From: Rickettsia sp. | GTDB taxonomy: Bacteria > Pseudomonadota > Alphaproteobacteria > Rickettsiales > Rickettsiaceae | Length of the DNA stretch: 64,000 bases | NCBI GenBank assembly: GCA_015657545.1 | Contig: JADHZC010000011.1 | Coordinates: forward strand, 152,571-216,570 | Direction: 5' to 3' | In this document: piece after piece, positions 9,391 to 18,763 of the stretch | How positions within the stretch are numbered: position 1 is the first letter of the stretch | How the letters are laid out: each line of letters begins with the position of its first letter | Translations under genes and position numbers: made by a program | Notes under the pieces: generated by a model | What the model was told of the DNA's origin: nothing | Database searches by the model: none | The model's input: the letters and a program-made list of their open reading frames with translations, nothing else

Positions 9391-10275
9391 TTATTCTTGC
9401 ATATTATTTAATTGTGCTGCAATAAAACTATTTATTAATAAGAAGGCTATTGTTAATGGACCTATAGATTTAGGAACAGGAGTTAAATAAGCCACATGTT
9501 CTTTAACATTTTCAAAATTTACGTCACCAACGGTTTTAATTTTAGAATTTTTATCAAGAATTTTATTTACTCCTACATCTATTACAGTAGCATTTTCATT
9601 AAAATATTCTTTAGTAAAATAATTTGCTTTTCCTATAGCACAAATTACTATGTCTCCTAATTTTGTAATATTTGCTAAATTTTTTGTTTGGGAATGACAT
9701 ATTGTAATTGTAGCATCTTCTCTTAAAAAAAGTTCTACTAAAGGCTTTCCTACTAAATTTGATCTATTTACTATTACGATATGTTTAGATTTTATTTCTA
9801 TTTTATAGAACTTTAATAATTCTAAACATCCTTGTGCTGTAGGAGGTATAAAACATTGGTTACTTTTACTAAATAAAAGTCCTACGTTAATTGGATTTAA
9901 CCCATCAATGTCTTTTTGTGCATTGATTGCATTTAGCAATTTTAATTTATTAAAATTGTCTGGAATGGGCATTTGTAATATAATTCCAGATATTTCCTTT
10001 GATTGGTTTAAATTATGTATGGATTTAATAATATTATCTTCTTTTTCATTTTGTGAAAATTTCTGATGTGATATTTTTATACCTATAGCTTCTGCTATTT
10101 GGATTTTTTTCTTAATATATAATTGACTGGACTCGTTGTCTCCTAATTGGATAATTGCTATATGTAGTTCTTTTTTGTTTTTTTCTTTAAAAATAGTTAT
10201 TTTTTTTTGAAGTTCGTATATTATGTTTTTTGACAAGGTAACGCTGTCAATAATTTTTGCTTTTGTTATAGACAT
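9391..10275 (-). CDS. folD: Methylenetetrahydrofolate dehydrogenase/cyclohydrolase FolD
   Basis: Cytosolic bifunctional enzyme interconverting 5,10-methylene-THF and 10-formyl-THF, supplying one-carbon units for purines and formyl-methionine. It has 294 residues, the normal length. Visible are the catalytic-lysine region YIKKKIQIAEAIGI, the substrate loop GIILQMPIP, the first dinucleotide-domain segment PPTAQGCLELL, and IVNRSNLVGKPLVELFL. The second family signature, normally PGGVGPMT, reads PKSIGPLT: glycines are replaced by K269 and S270. The rest is well conserved, so the gene is probably active but unusual. It is divergent from ndk, with a long inverted repeat between them. Confidence 0.95.
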   Translation of the reverse strand: MSITKAKIIDSVTLSKNIIYELQKKITIFKEKNKKELHIAIIQLGDNESSQLYIKKKIQIAEAIGIKISHQKFSQNEKEDNIIKSIHNLNQSKEISGIILQMPIPDNFNKLKLLNAINAQKDIDGLNPINVGLLFSKSNQCFIPPTAQGCLELLKFYKIEIKSKHIVIVNRSNLVGKPLVELFLREDATITICHSQTKNLANITKLGDIVICAIGKANYFTKEYFNENATVIDVGVNKILDKNSKIKTVGDVNFENVKEHVAYLTPVPKSIGPLTIAFLLINSFIAAQLNNMQE

Positions 10276-10306
10276 ATAGTTTTTTACAATTATTTTGTAG
10301 ATATTT

Positions 10307-10355
10307 TATAAATAAATAATTTAAATTAAATATTAATTTAAATTATTTATTTATA
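10307..10355. repeat. Perfect inverted repeat, 23-bp arms, 3-base loop
   Basis: Arms 10307-10329 and 10333-10355 are exact reverse complements made only of A and T. The repeat lies midway between the divergent starts of folD and ndk, in the space that should hold both promoters. It has no flanking T-run specific to one strand and is not downstream of a gene, so it is not a conventional terminator. It could form a cruciform or act as an operator for a dimeric regulator. Confidence 0.85.
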
Positions 10356-10413
10356 GCAAATTCTATTGCAAAACACTAGTTTAAAACATTAAATTATATT
10401 TGGTATTTTGTTT

Positions 10414-10833
10414 ATGATTGAAAATAGTTTATCTATTATTAAGCCCGACGCTGTTGAAAGAAATATTATAGGTAAAATCATTACTATGATAGAAGAAGAA
10501 GGACTAGAATTGATTGCTCAAAAAATGATTCATATTTCAGAAAAATTAGCTAAAGAATTTTATTATGAACATAAGGATAGAGTTTTCTTTAAAGATTTAA
10601 TAAAATATATGACTTCTTACCCAGTAATAGTTCAAGTAATCAGGGGAGAAAATGCTATTAGTAAATATAGAGAATTAATGGGAGTGACAGATCCTAGGAA
10701 AGCTAAAATAAATAGTATAAGAAACAGATTTGGTCTTGATATAGAAGCAAATTCTGTACATGGATCTGAGAATTTATCTAGCGCACAAAGAGAAATATCA
10801 TTATTTTTTTCTCCTGAAGAAATTTTTATGTAA
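10414..10833 (+). CDS. ndk: Nucleoside diphosphate kinase
   Basis: Transfers the gamma-phosphate of ATP to NDPs through a phosphohistidine, balancing NTP pools. It has 139 residues from ATG 10414; the TTG at 10408 is a less likely start. The ATP-binding start SLSIIKPDAVERN and the active-site motif NSVHGSE with H116 are present. Divergent from folD; mnmG begins 14 bp after its stop, so the two may be cotranscribed. Confidence 0.96.
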   Translation: MIENSLSIIKPDAVERNIIGKIITMIEEEGLELIAQKMIHISEKLAKEFYYEHKDRVFFKDLIKYMTSYPVIVQVIRGENAISKYRELMGVTDPRKAKINSIRNRFGLDIEANSVHGSENLSSAQREISLFFSPEEIFM

Positions 10834-10847
10834 AAGATAAAAAATTT

Positions 10848-12716
10848 ATGAATCATTTTTATGATGTTATAGTTTTGGGAGGAGGACATGCTGGTTGTGA
10901 AGCTGCAAATATTTCTTCTCAAATAGGCGTTAATACTTTATTAATTACTTTAGAAAAAAATAATATAGGTGCGATGTCTTGTAATCCTTCTATTGGAGGA
11001 GTGGGTAAGGGTATTTTGGTAAAAGAAATAGATGCATTAGATGGTTTGATGGGTTTAGTTATAGACCAATCAGCTATACATTATAAAATGTTAAATAAAA
11101 GCAAGGGACCTGCAGTATGGGGACCTAGAGCTCAAGCTGATAGAGAATTATATAAAAAAAATATGTATAATGCTCTTTTGAAATGTAAAAATTTAGATCT
11201 GTTATATGATTCTGTACAAGATTTAAAATTTAAAAATTCATCTATTTATTCTGTTATCACATTAAAAAAAGGAGAAATATTTTGTAACAAGTTAATTATA
11301 GCTACAGGAACTTTTTTGTCTTCTAAAATTCATATAGGTCTAGAAAGTTTTTCTTCAACAAAACTTGGAAATTTTCCTTGTAAAAATAATATTTCTGAAA
11401 ATTTGAAGTCTCATAATTTTCATGTTAAGAGATTTAAAACAGGAACTCCTCCTAGAATAAAGGCTAGTAGCATATGTTTATCAAAATTACAGATTCAAAA
11501 ACCAGATGCAGAACCTCAACCATTTTCAGAATTAACAAATAATGTTTTTTGTCCTCAATTGGACTGTTATATTACTCATACTAATTCTAAAACACATCGA
11601 ATTATAAGTGATAATATTAAATTATCATCAATTTATTCTGGGTCTATTGAATCTTCTGGACCAAGATATTGTCCTTCTATAGAAGATAAAATAGTAAGAT
11701 TCTCAGATAGAAATTCTCACCAGATATTTTTAGAACCAGAGGGTTTGAATAGTGACATTATTTATCCAAGTGGAATTTCAACTTCATTACCAAAATCCAT
11801 ACAAAATGATTTTATTCATAGTATTATAGGTTTGGAAGAATCAGAAATTACTCAATATGGTTATGCTATAGAATATGATTATCTAGATCCTAAGGATTTA
11901 CATTTTAGTTTAGAAAGTAAAATTATGAAAAATTTATATTTTGCTGGACAAATCAATGGTACAACGGGATATGAAGAAGCTGCTGCTCAGGGTTTAGTAG
12001 CTGGAATTAATGCTGCTAATTCTGTTTTAAAAAAAGATTCTTTAGCTCTTACTAGGGCTAATTCTTATATAGGATTAATGATTGATGATTTAGTAACTCA
12101 GGGAGTTGTAGAGCCGTATCGTATGTTTACTTCTAGATCTGAATATAGATTAAGTTTAAGACCAGATAATGCAGATTTGAGATTAACTCCGTTATCTTTT
12201 CAATCGGGATTTCTTTCTGAAATGAGAAAAAATATTTTTGAAAAAAAAAAATCGCAATTAAATAATATAAAGTCTAAATTATTAACTATGTTTTTGACTA
12301 AAAATCAAATTCAAAAACAAGATATCAAAATTTCTCAAGATGGTGTTAGTAAAAATGCTTTTGAATTATTGGGTATATCACATATTGGTTTAGATTCTGT
12401 ATTGCAATTATTTCCTACTCTTACAAAAGAGAATAAGAAGATATTAAAATATCTAGAAATAGAGTCTAAGTATTCTTATTATTTAAAAAGACAGGAAGAG
12501 GAAATAAAATTTATAGAAAAGGAAGCACAACAAAAAATTCCTGAAAATATTAATTATAATGAAATATTAAGTTTATCTACAGAAGTTAAGGAAAAATTAA
12601 AATTACATAAACCTAAAACAATTTATGAAGCAAAAAAAATTTCTGGTATAACGCCAACTTCAATATTAGCTTTAATGATATTTTTGAAAATTCAATCTAA
12701 TATAAGGAATGTTTAA
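10848..12716 (+). CDS. mnmG: tRNA uridine-34 carboxymethylaminomethyl enzyme MnmG (GidA)
   Basis: FAD-dependent partner of MnmE (encoded at 38411 here) that installs the cmnm5 group on wobble U34 of several tRNAs. It has 622 residues, full length. Visible are the FAD-binding GGGHAGCEAANIS, the family motif SCNPSIGGVGKG, YCPSIEDKIVRF, and the C-terminal helical domain used for MnmE/tRNA contact. It overlaps rsmG by 8 bases, the conserved mnmG-rsmG-parAB order found near the replication origin of many bacteria. Confidence 0.97.
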   Translation: MNHFYDVIVLGGGHAGCEAANISSQIGVNTLLITLEKNNIGAMSCNPSIGGVGKGILVKEIDALDGLMGLVIDQSAIHYKMLNKSKGPAVWGPRAQADRELYKKNMYNALLKCKNLDLLYDSVQDLKFKNSSIYSVITLKKGEIFCNKLIIATGTFLSSKIHIGLESFSSTKLGNFPCKNNISENLKSHNFHVKRFKTGTPPRIKASSICLSKLQIQKPDAEPQPFSELTNNVFCPQLDCYITHTNSKTHRIISDNIKLSSIYSGSIESSGPRYCPSIEDKIVRFSDRNSHQIFLEPEGLNSDIIYPSGISTSLPKSIQNDFIHSIIGLEESEITQYGYAIEYDYLDPKDLHFSLESKIMKNLYFAGQINGTTGYEEAAAQGLVAGINAANSVLKKDSLALTRANSYIGLMIDDLVTQGVVEPYRMFTSRSEYRLSLRPDNADLRLTPLSFQSGFLSEMRKNIFEKKKSQLNNIKSKLLTMFLTKNQIQKQDIKISQDGVSKNAFELLGISHIGLDSVLQLFPTLTKENKKILKYLEIESKYSYYLKRQEEEIKFIEKEAQQKIPENINYNEILSLSTEVKEKLKLHKPKTIYEAKKISGITPTSILALMIFLKIQSNIRNV

Positions 12717-13293
12717 AGATGTTTCACGTGAAACTTTTAAATCTATTGATTTATATAGAAAATTTCTTCTACAATGGAATCAGAAATTTAATTTAATTTC
12801 TAGAAATTCTCAATATTTGTTATCAGAGCATATAGAAGATGCTATGTCTTTGATGGAACATATATCTTGTCAATCAATCTCTTTAATGGATTTAGGGTCT
12901 GGAAATGGAATGCCAGGATTAATATTATCGATTTTAGGAGTTACAAATGTTACTTTAATAGAATCAAGTAAAAAAAAAACCTCTTTTTTATTGCAAGCTA
13001 AAAAATTTTCAAAAAATAATATTTTCATATTTAATGAATTTATAACTTATAAAAATCAGTTAGAATGTGATATTCTTGTATCTAGGGCTTATGGTAAATT
13101 AGAAAAAATTCTTTATGATACTCAAAATTTTTTTGTGAAAGATAAATATTTATTAATTAAGGGACAAAATTTATTAAATGAGATTTCATCAGCTCAAGAA
13201 AATTGGAATTTTGAATATAAGATTCATGATATCAAAAAACGTGATTTTACAAAAATTTTAGAATTAAAGAATTTGTCTTTAAAAAAAAGATGA
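12709..13293 (+). CDS. rsmG: 16S rRNA (guanine-527-N7) methyltransferase RsmG
   Basis: SAM-dependent methyltransferase of the small-subunit rRNA. It has 194 residues; the SAM motif LDLGSGNGMPGLIL sits at about residues 62-75. It begins MFKDVSRET: the codons for VSRET contain a parS-type palindrome, a protein motif and a ParB site sharing the same bases. It overlaps the end of mnmG by 8 bases and the start of parA by 4, so translation of the four genes is probably coupled. Confidence 0.95.
   Translation: MFKDVSRETFKSIDLYRKFLLQWNQKFNLISRNSQYLLSEHIEDAMSLMEHISCQSISLMDLGSGNGMPGLILSILGVTNVTLIESSKKKTSFLLQAKKFSKNNIFIFNEFITYKNQLECDILVSRAYGKLEKILYDTQNFFVKDKYLLIKGQNLLNEISSAQENWNFEYKIHDIKKRDFTKILELKNLSLKKR
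12720..12735. promoter_or_regulatory. Second parS-type site, inside rsmG coding sequence
   Basis: TGTTTCACGTGAAACT matches the 16-bp parS consensus at 15 positions; the inner 14 bases are a perfect palindrome. It is about 0.6 kb from parA and 3.5 kb from the site at 9252. Coding for VSRET limits how far it can drift. Confidence 0.88.
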
Positions 13294-14054
13294 GAAAATC
13301 AAAAATATTTTCAATAGTTAATCAAAAAGGAGGAGTAGGGAAGACTACTACGGCAGTGAATTTGGCTGCTTCTTTAGCGTTTTTAGGAAAAAAAATTTTA
13401 TTGATTGATTTAGATGCACAAGCTAATTCCTCTAGTGGAATTGGAATAAAACATAATGAACGTTTTTTAACTCTTTATCAGGTTTTAAAAAATTTTAATT
13501 CTATTGAAGATGTTGTGATTAAAACTGCATTTCCAAATTTGAATTTTATTCCTTCAAATCTCAAAATATCTAGTATTGATATTGAAATATCTAATCTTTC
13601 TCAAAGAGAGAGGATTTTGAGTTGTTCTATATCGAAGATCAGATCTCAATATGATTATATATTTATTGATTGTCCTCCTTCATTGAGCTTGCTTACTATG
13701 AATGCTCTTGTCTCTTCAGATGAAGTTATAATACCTATGATATGTGATTTTTATTCTTTAGAAGGGCTTAGTAGTTTAATATATAGTATTAAAAATATTG
13801 AAGATAATTTCAATTCTAATATCAAAATAGCTGGTATATTATTTACTATGTATGATAAAAGAAATAGACTAACAGAACAAGTAGAACATGAAGTAAGGTC
13901 TTATCTTGGAGATTTGGTTTATAAAACCAATATTCCAAGAAATATAAAATTAGCTGAAGCACCTTCTTATGGAAAGCCAGTATTATTTTATGATAAAAAA
14001 TGTTTAGGGGCTCTTGCTTATATGGATTTAGCTCAAGAAATAATGCAATATTAG
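13290..14054 (+). CDS. parA: Chromosome partitioning ATPase ParA (Soj)
   Basis: Deviant Walker A ATPase that moves ParB-parS complexes. It has 254 residues. The motif QKGGVGKTTTAVNLA contains the signature lysine, DLDAQANSSSGIG is switch I, and FIDCPPSLSLLTMNAL is Walker B. It lacks the N-terminal DNA-binding extension of plasmid ParA, so it is of the chromosomal type. Starts on ATGA overlapping the rsmG stop; parB follows 18 bp later. Confidence 0.97.
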   Translation: MRKSKIFSIVNQKGGVGKTTTAVNLAASLAFLGKKILLIDLDAQANSSSGIGIKHNERFLTLYQVLKNFNSIEDVVIKTAFPNLNFIPSNLKISSIDIEISNLSQRERILSCSISKIRSQYDYIFIDCPPSLSLLTMNALVSSDEVIIPMICDFYSLEGLSSLIYSIKNIEDNFNSNIKIAGILFTMYDKRNRLTEQVEHEVRSYLGDLVYKTNIPRNIKLAEAPSYGKPVLFYDKKCLGALAYMDLAQEIMQY

Positions 14055-14072
14055 GTAAAAAAATATTTATAT

Positions 14073-14978
14073 ATGAGTAAAAATAAAGTATTGGGTACAA
14101 GTTTATCATCTTTAATAGATAGTAAAATAACAGAAAATAATAAGATGAATTTTATTAATATTGATCAAATTGAACCGGATCCTAAGCAACCTAGGAGAGT
14201 TTTTAACTTAGAATCTTTAAAAGAATTAGAGATCTCTATTAGAAATTATGGAATTTTACAGCCTATTATTACATATGCTGTTGCATTCAATAAATATAGA
14301 ATTATATCAGGAGAAAGGAGATATAGAGCCTCTTTAATGGCTGGTTTAAAACAAATTCCTGTTATAGTAAAAGATTTACAGGAGAATGAATTATTAAAAA
14401 TATCTCTGATAGAAAATATTCAAAGGGAAAATCTTACGATATTGGAAGAAGCTAGAGCATATAACAAAATATTAGACATTTTTAACTATTCTCATATAGA
14501 TCTAGCAAATATTTTAGGTAAAACAAGAAGTCATGTTTCAAATTTAATAAGATTGTTAAAATTGCCTATAACTGTACAGAATATGTTAGAAAAGGGAGAA
14601 ATATCTTATGGTCATGCAAGAGCAATAATAGGTCTTGAAAATTCAGAAAAAATTGCTGAAAAGATTAAGTTAGAAAAATGGAGCGTTAGAGAATTAGAAA
14701 AATTTATTTCTAAAGAGATTAAAAAATTAGAACATGATAAAGTTAAAAATGATCTACCTTTAAAAAAATTGGACAAAAATATTTCTAATATAAGTGATCC
14801 TCAATTAGAAAATACTAATTTGTCGATTCATGATGATTTTCAGTATTTAACCGATCTAATTAGCAGTAAAATTGCAATGAAGGTAAAATTGGAATCTTCT
14901 AAAGATGGGAAAGGAAAAGTGTCAATTTTTTTTAACAGGTTAGAAGAATTAGAAGGATTTTTGACTAAGTTAAAATAA
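14073..14978 (+). CDS. parB: Chromosome partitioning protein ParB (Spo0J)
   Basis: CTPase clamp that binds parS. It has 301 residues. In order: N-terminal CTP-binding domain (DQIEPDPKQPRR at about 25-36; SGERRYRASLMAG at about 76-88; ENIQRENLTILEEA), central helix-turn-helix DNA-binding domain (about 140-200, including GKTRSHVSNLIRLLKLP), lysine-rich linker and C-terminal dimerisation domain. The gene is complete, but its last 96 codons are duplicated 512 bp downstream as a broken fragment. Confidence 0.97.
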   Translation: MSKNKVLGTSLSSLIDSKITENNKMNFINIDQIEPDPKQPRRVFNLESLKELEISIRNYGILQPIITYAVAFNKYRIISGERRYRASLMAGLKQIPVIVKDLQENELLKISLIENIQRENLTILEEARAYNKILDIFNYSHIDLANILGKTRSHVSNLIRLLKLPITVQNMLEKGEISYGHARAIIGLENSEKIAEKIKLEKWSVRELEKFISKEIKKLEHDKVKNDLPLKKLDKNISNISDPQLENTNLSIHDDFQYLTDLISSKIAMKVKLESSKDGKGKVSIFFNRLEELEGFLTKLK

Positions 14979-15095
14979 AAGCTAATACAGAAAAAGCATA
15001 AAAATTTTTTACTTTTCTAAACTATGGTTTACCTTTATAAAAATATAGCTTAGTATGATATTATTTTTTAATATGAATTATTAAGATCAATTTTT

Positions 15096-15202
15096 ATGGT
15101 TTTTCCTTAAAATCTTAATAATTTTGAGTTTTTTCCAATATTAGTGTTTTTTTCTATAATCTTAGCTTTAGCAACTTTTATTGTTCAGGTTTCTCAAATT
15201 TT
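15096..15202 (+). pseudogene. nuoA 5' fragment (duplicate)
   Basis: Starts ATG GTT TTT CCT like real nuoA but codon 5 is TAA instead of TAT. Continues in parallel with nuoA (EFFPILVFF) for about 105 bp until it fuses to the parB fragment. Not translatable as NuoA. Confidence 0.9.
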
Positions 15203-15474
15203 GAATTAGAAAAATTTATTTCTAAAGAGATTAAAAAATTAGAACATGATAAAGTGAAAAATGATTTAATTTCAAAAAATTTGGACAAAAATATGTCTAA
15301 TATAGGTGATCCTCAATTAAAAAATACTTAATTTGTTGATTCAGGATGATTTTCAGTATTTAACAGATCTTAATTAGCAGTAAAATTGTAATCTTCTAAA
15401 GATTGGAAGGAGAAAGTATCAATTTTTTTAACAGGTTAGAAGAATTAGAAGGATTTTTGACTAAATTAAAATAA
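15203..15474 (+). pseudogene. parB 3' fragment (duplicate)
   Basis: Parallels parB from the ELEKFISKEIKKLEHDKVKND segment to the stop. It carries an early stop after DPQLKNT, several indels and a missing segment near 15380. No start or DNA-binding domain. It keeps the parB stop and the same downstream spacer. Confidence 0.9.
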
Positions 15475-15592
15475 AAACTAATACAGAAAAAGCATAAAAA
15501 TTTTTTACTTTTCTAAACTATGGTTTATCTGTATAAAAATATAGCTTAATATGATATTATTTTTTTAATGTGAATTATTAAGATCAATTTTT

Positions 15593-15967
15593 ATGGTTTT
15601 TCCTTATAATCCTAATAGTTTTGAGTTTTTTCCAATATTAGTGTTTTTTTCTATAGCCTTAGCTTTAGCAATTTTTATTGTTCTGGTTTCTCAAATTTTA
15701 GGTAAAAAGATATATAATGAAGATAAATTGAAAAGTTATGAATGTGGTTTTGATGCTTTTAGCGATGCAAGAGGTAAATTTGAGGTCAAATTCTATCTTG
15801 TAGCTATATTGTTTGTGATTTTTGACTTAGAAATTATATTTTTGATTCCTTGGGCTCTAAATTTAAAACATATAAGTAATTTAGGTTTTTTTTCTATGAT
15901 GTTTTTTTTATTTATTCTTACTTTAGGTTTTATATATGAATGGAAAAAGGGAGCTTTAGATTGGTAG
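15593..15967 (+). CDS. nuoA: NADH-quinone oxidoreductase subunit A
   Basis: Membrane subunit of respiratory complex I. It has 124 residues with three membrane helices (about 10-32, 65-86, 95-115), and the conserved loop KLKSYECGFDAF, whose cysteine is a family hallmark. First gene of nuoABCDE. Its upstream spacer (15475-15592) also occurs at 14979-15095, so any promoter in it is present twice. Confidence 0.95.
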   Translation: MVFPYNPNSFEFFPILVFFSIALALAIFIVLVSQILGKKIYNEDKLKSYECGFDAFSDARGKFEVKFYLVAILFVIFDLEIIFLIPWALNLKHISNLGFFSMMFFLFILTLGFIYEWKKGALDW

Positions 15968-15979
15968 GTAATAAAGAAT

Positions 15980-16462
15980 ATGAATAAAAAATTTGTTCAA
16001 GATATTTCTAATAAAGGTTATTTAATATCTAAACTTAATGAGGTAGTTGGTTGGGCTAGGGCTAATTCTTTATGGCCTATGAGTTTTGGTCTTGCTTGTT
16101 GTGCAGTTGAAATGATGCAGACAGCGGGTAGTAGATATGATTTAGAGAAATTTGGAATGTTATTTAGAGCTAGTCCTAGGCAATCAGATTTAATGATAGT
16201 TGCAGGTACTTTGACCAATAAAATGGCTCCTGCACTTAGACGTGTTTATGATCAGATGGCTGAGCCTAAATATGTTTTGTCTATGGGTAGTTGTGCAAAT
16301 GGAGGAGGATATTATCATTATTCCTATTCTGTTGTTAGAGGATGTGATAGAATACTGCCTGTAGATGTATATGTGCCAGGATGTCCTCCTACAGCAGAAG
16401 CTTTGCTTTATGGTTTAATGCAATTGCAAAGAAAAATAATCAAAATTCATGAAATTTCTTAA
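15980..16462 (+). CDS. nuoB: NADH-quinone oxidoreductase subunit B
   Basis: Peripheral-arm subunit of complex I holding cluster N2, the last Fe-S centre before quinone. It has 160 residues. Ligand cysteines are C40-C41 ([10 protein letters not shown]), C105 (MGSCANGGG) and C135 ([11 protein letters not shown]), all present. The stop shares its last base with a possible nuoC start. Confidence 0.97.
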   Translation: MNKKFVQDISNKGYLISKLNEVVGWARANSLWPMSFGLACCAVEMMQTAGSRYDLEKFGMLFRASPRQSDLMIVAGTLTNKMAPALRRVYDQMAEPKYVLSMGSCANGGGYYHYSYSVVRGCDRILPVDVYVPGCPPTAEALLYGLMQLQRKIIKIHEIS

Positions 16463-17019
16463 TGATGGAAAAAATTTTTACTGAATTTTCTAAACAAAAT
16501 AAAATTGATTTTTATCCTTTATCTGTAAGGAATTTTTCAGCTTATAGAGTTTTTGAATTTAGTCATATAGTCAAAATTATTTCGTTTTTAAAATTTCATC
16601 CCTATGTAAGGATGACTATCTTAATTGATTTATTTTGTGCAGATTTTCCTAATTTAGAAAAGAGATTTGAAATTTCTTATAGCTTTTTAAGTTTAAAATT
16701 AAATAAGAGATTTCTATTAAAAATTAATATTAGTGAAAATGATTCAATAGGAAGTATTGCCAATATTTTTGTCAATTCTACTTGGTATGAAAGGGAGATA
16801 TTTGATATGTTTGGTGTTATTTTTAACTGTAAAATGAATAGAATTCTCACTGATTATGGTTTTAAAGGACATCCGTTGAGAAAGGATTTTCCTTTGAGTG
16901 GAAACTTAGAGATCAGATATGATAATAATATGAAAAAAATTATTCATGAACCTGTAGTATTAGATCAGGAATTTAGAAATTTTGATTTTGAATCTGAGTG
17001 GAAAGGTCCTAATTATTAA
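16462..17019 (+). CDS. nuoC: NADH-quinone oxidoreductase subunit C
   Basis: Peripheral subunit of complex I (30-kDa family). It has 185 residues and is not fused to nuoD. The family signature region is present as [13 protein letters not shown] at about 112-124, followed by [21 protein letters not shown]. Two ATGs in a row (16462, 16465) are possible starts; the first overlaps the nuoB stop by one base. Confidence 0.95.
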   Translation: MMEKIFTEFSKQNKIDFYPLSVRNFSAYRVFEFSHIVKIISFLKFHPYVRMTILIDLFCADFPNLEKRFEISYSFLSLKLNKRFLLKINISENDSIGSIANIFVNSTWYEREIFDMFGVIFNCKMNRILTDYGFKGHPLRKDFPLSGNLEIRYDNNMKKIIHEPVVLDQEFRNFDFESEWKGPNY

Positions 17020-17039
17020 AAAATTACTTAATTGGAATT

Positions 17040-18218
17040 ATGAATAGTCAAAAAAAAGAATTGAAAAAAATTAATTTTGGGCCTCAACATCCAGCTACTC
17101 ATGGTGTTTTACGCCTTATTTTGGAGATGGATGGAGAAATTATTAATAAAGTAGAACCCCATATTGGCTTACTGCATAGAGGCACAGAAAAGTTAATTGA
17201 ACATAAAACATATCTTCAAGCATTACCTTATTTTGATAGGCTAGATTATGTTTCCCCTATGTCTCAGGAACATGCATTTGTTCTTGCGGTAGAAACATTG
17301 CTTGATATTGAAATTCCAAGAAGAGCTAAATTTATTAGAGTTTTATTTTCTGAGCTTACAAGAATATTAAATCATACATTGAACATAGCAACTCAAGCTT
17401 TAGATGTTGGAGCTACTACTCCTTTATGTTGGCTTTTTGAGGAAAGAGAAAAAATCATGGAATTTTATGAAAGAGTTTCTGGTTCTAGGATGCATGCTAA
17501 TTATTTTAGAATAGGTGGTGTAGCTCAGGATATGACTGATAAATTGATAGAAGATATATCAATTTTTTGTGACTCTTTTGTTAAAGTCATGTCTGATATT
17601 GAAACATTACTGAATGAAAATAGAATATGGAAACAAAGACTTGTTGATATTGGGATTGTATCTCAGCAGGAAGCTATGGATTGGGGATTTTCTGGCCCTA
17701 TGTTAAGGGGTTCTGGTATAAAATGGGATTTAAGAAAATCTAACCCTTATGAAATATATTCTGAGTTAGATTTTCAAATTGTTGTGGGTAAAAATGGAGA
17801 TTGTTATGATAGATATTTTGTACGAGTAGAGGAAATATATCAGTCTGTTAAAATGATAAGACAATGTATTGAGAAAATTCCTGTAGGAGAAATCAAAATT
17901 GATAATTTTCAAATATCTCCTCCTAAAAGATCTGATATGAAGACTTCTATGGAAGCTTTAATCAATCATTTCAAGCTTTATACAGAAGGATTTAATGTAT
18001 TGGAAGGACAAAGCTATGGAGTAATTGAGGCTCCCAAAGGAGAATTTGGTGTATATCTCTATTCTGATGGCTCAAATAAGCCATATAGATGTAAAATACG
18101 GTCTCCAGGATTTGCTCATTTGCAAGCTTTAGATTATATGTCTAAGGGGCATCTTATGGCTGATATAGTTTCTATTATATCTAGTCTTGATATTGTATTT
18201 GGAGAAATAGATAGATAA
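17040..18218 (+). CDS. nuoD: NADH-quinone oxidoreductase subunit D
   Basis: 49-kDa subunit of complex I that forms the quinone pocket with NuoB. It has 392 residues, full length. Visible are [14 protein letters not shown] (quinone-site histidines), [31 protein letters not shown], and the C-terminal [18 protein letters not shown] ending DIVFGEIDR. Confidence 0.98.
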   Translation: MNSQKKELKKINFGPQHPATHGVLRLILEMDGEIINKVEPHIGLLHRGTEKLIEHKTYLQALPYFDRLDYVSPMSQEHAFVLAVETLLDIEIPRRAKFIRVLFSELTRILNHTLNIATQALDVGATTPLCWLFEEREKIMEFYERVSGSRMHANYFRIGGVAQDMTDKLIEDISIFCDSFVKVMSDIETLLNENRIWKQRLVDIGIVSQQEAMDWGFSGPMLRGSGIKWDLRKSNPYEIYSELDFQIVVGKNGDCYDRYFVRVEEIYQSVKMIRQCIEKIPVGEIKIDNFQISPPKRSDMKTSMEALINHFKLYTEGFNVLEGQSYGVIEAPKGEFGVYLYSDGSNKPYRCKIRSPGFAHLQALDYMSKGHLMADIVSIISSLDIVFGEIDR

Positions 18219-18243
18219 TTAATAAAAGACAAGATTTTCTAAA

Positions 18244-18732
18244 ATGAGTTTTAAATTTACAGACCAAAATTTAATCAAGGTAAGGCAAAATATAAAACAA
18301 TATCCTCCAGGGAAAGAAAAAAGTGCTATTCTTTTTATTCTGAGTTTAGCTCAAGAACAGAACGAAGGCTGGCTTTCTAAAGATTCTTTAGAATATATAG
18401 CAGATTTCTTATCTTTGCCTATACTTAAGATATATGAGATCGCAAGTTTTTATTCAATGTATAATTTGAAAAAAATAGGCAAATATCATTTACAAATTTG
18501 TACAAATATTGTTTGTATGTTAAGGGGATCTGATAAAATTTTGAATAGTTGTAAAAATTTTTGTTCTAAAAATAAAGATTTTACATTATCAGAAGTAGAA
18601 TGTTTAGGAGCTTGTGTTAATTCTCCTGTTGTACAGATTAATGAAAATTATTATGAAAATTTGGATGAGAGCAAGATATCTAATATTTTGCTAAAATTAA
18701 ATGAGCAAAATTTTCATAAAACTGTAAAATAA
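18244..18732 (+). CDS. nuoE: NADH-quinone oxidoreductase subunit E
   Basis: 24-kDa thioredoxin-fold subunit of the NADH-oxidising module, carrying the [2Fe-2S] cluster N1a. It has 162 residues. The four ligands are in the usual arrangement: C-x4-C in QICTNIVCM and C-x3-C in VECLGACVN. nuoF and nuoG, its usual partners, do not follow; atpC does. Confidence 0.95.
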   Translation: MSFKFTDQNLIKVRQNIKQYPPGKEKSAILFILSLAQEQNEGWLSKDSLEYIADFLSLPILKIYEIASFYSMYNLKKIGKYHLQICTNIVCMLRGSDKILNSCKNFCSKNKDFTLSEVECLGACVNSPVVQINENYYENLDESKISNILLKLNEQNFHKTVK

Positions 18733-18763
18733 TATTTTTGTAATTTTATATATTGAAGATTTT

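Larger units (their letters stand above)
14691..15699 (+). repeat. About 0.5-kb tandem duplication (parB 3' end to nuoA 5' end)
   Basis: Copy 1 is 14691-15202 and copy 2 is 15203-15699. Each copy contains the parB C-terminal coding part, the same 117-118 bp spacer and the first about 105 bp of nuoA. The working parB end is in copy 1 and the working nuoA start is in copy 2, so neither gene was lost. The junction joins nuoA codon 36 to parB codon 207. The copies differ by scattered substitutions and small indels, so the event is not very recent. Confidence 0.93.
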
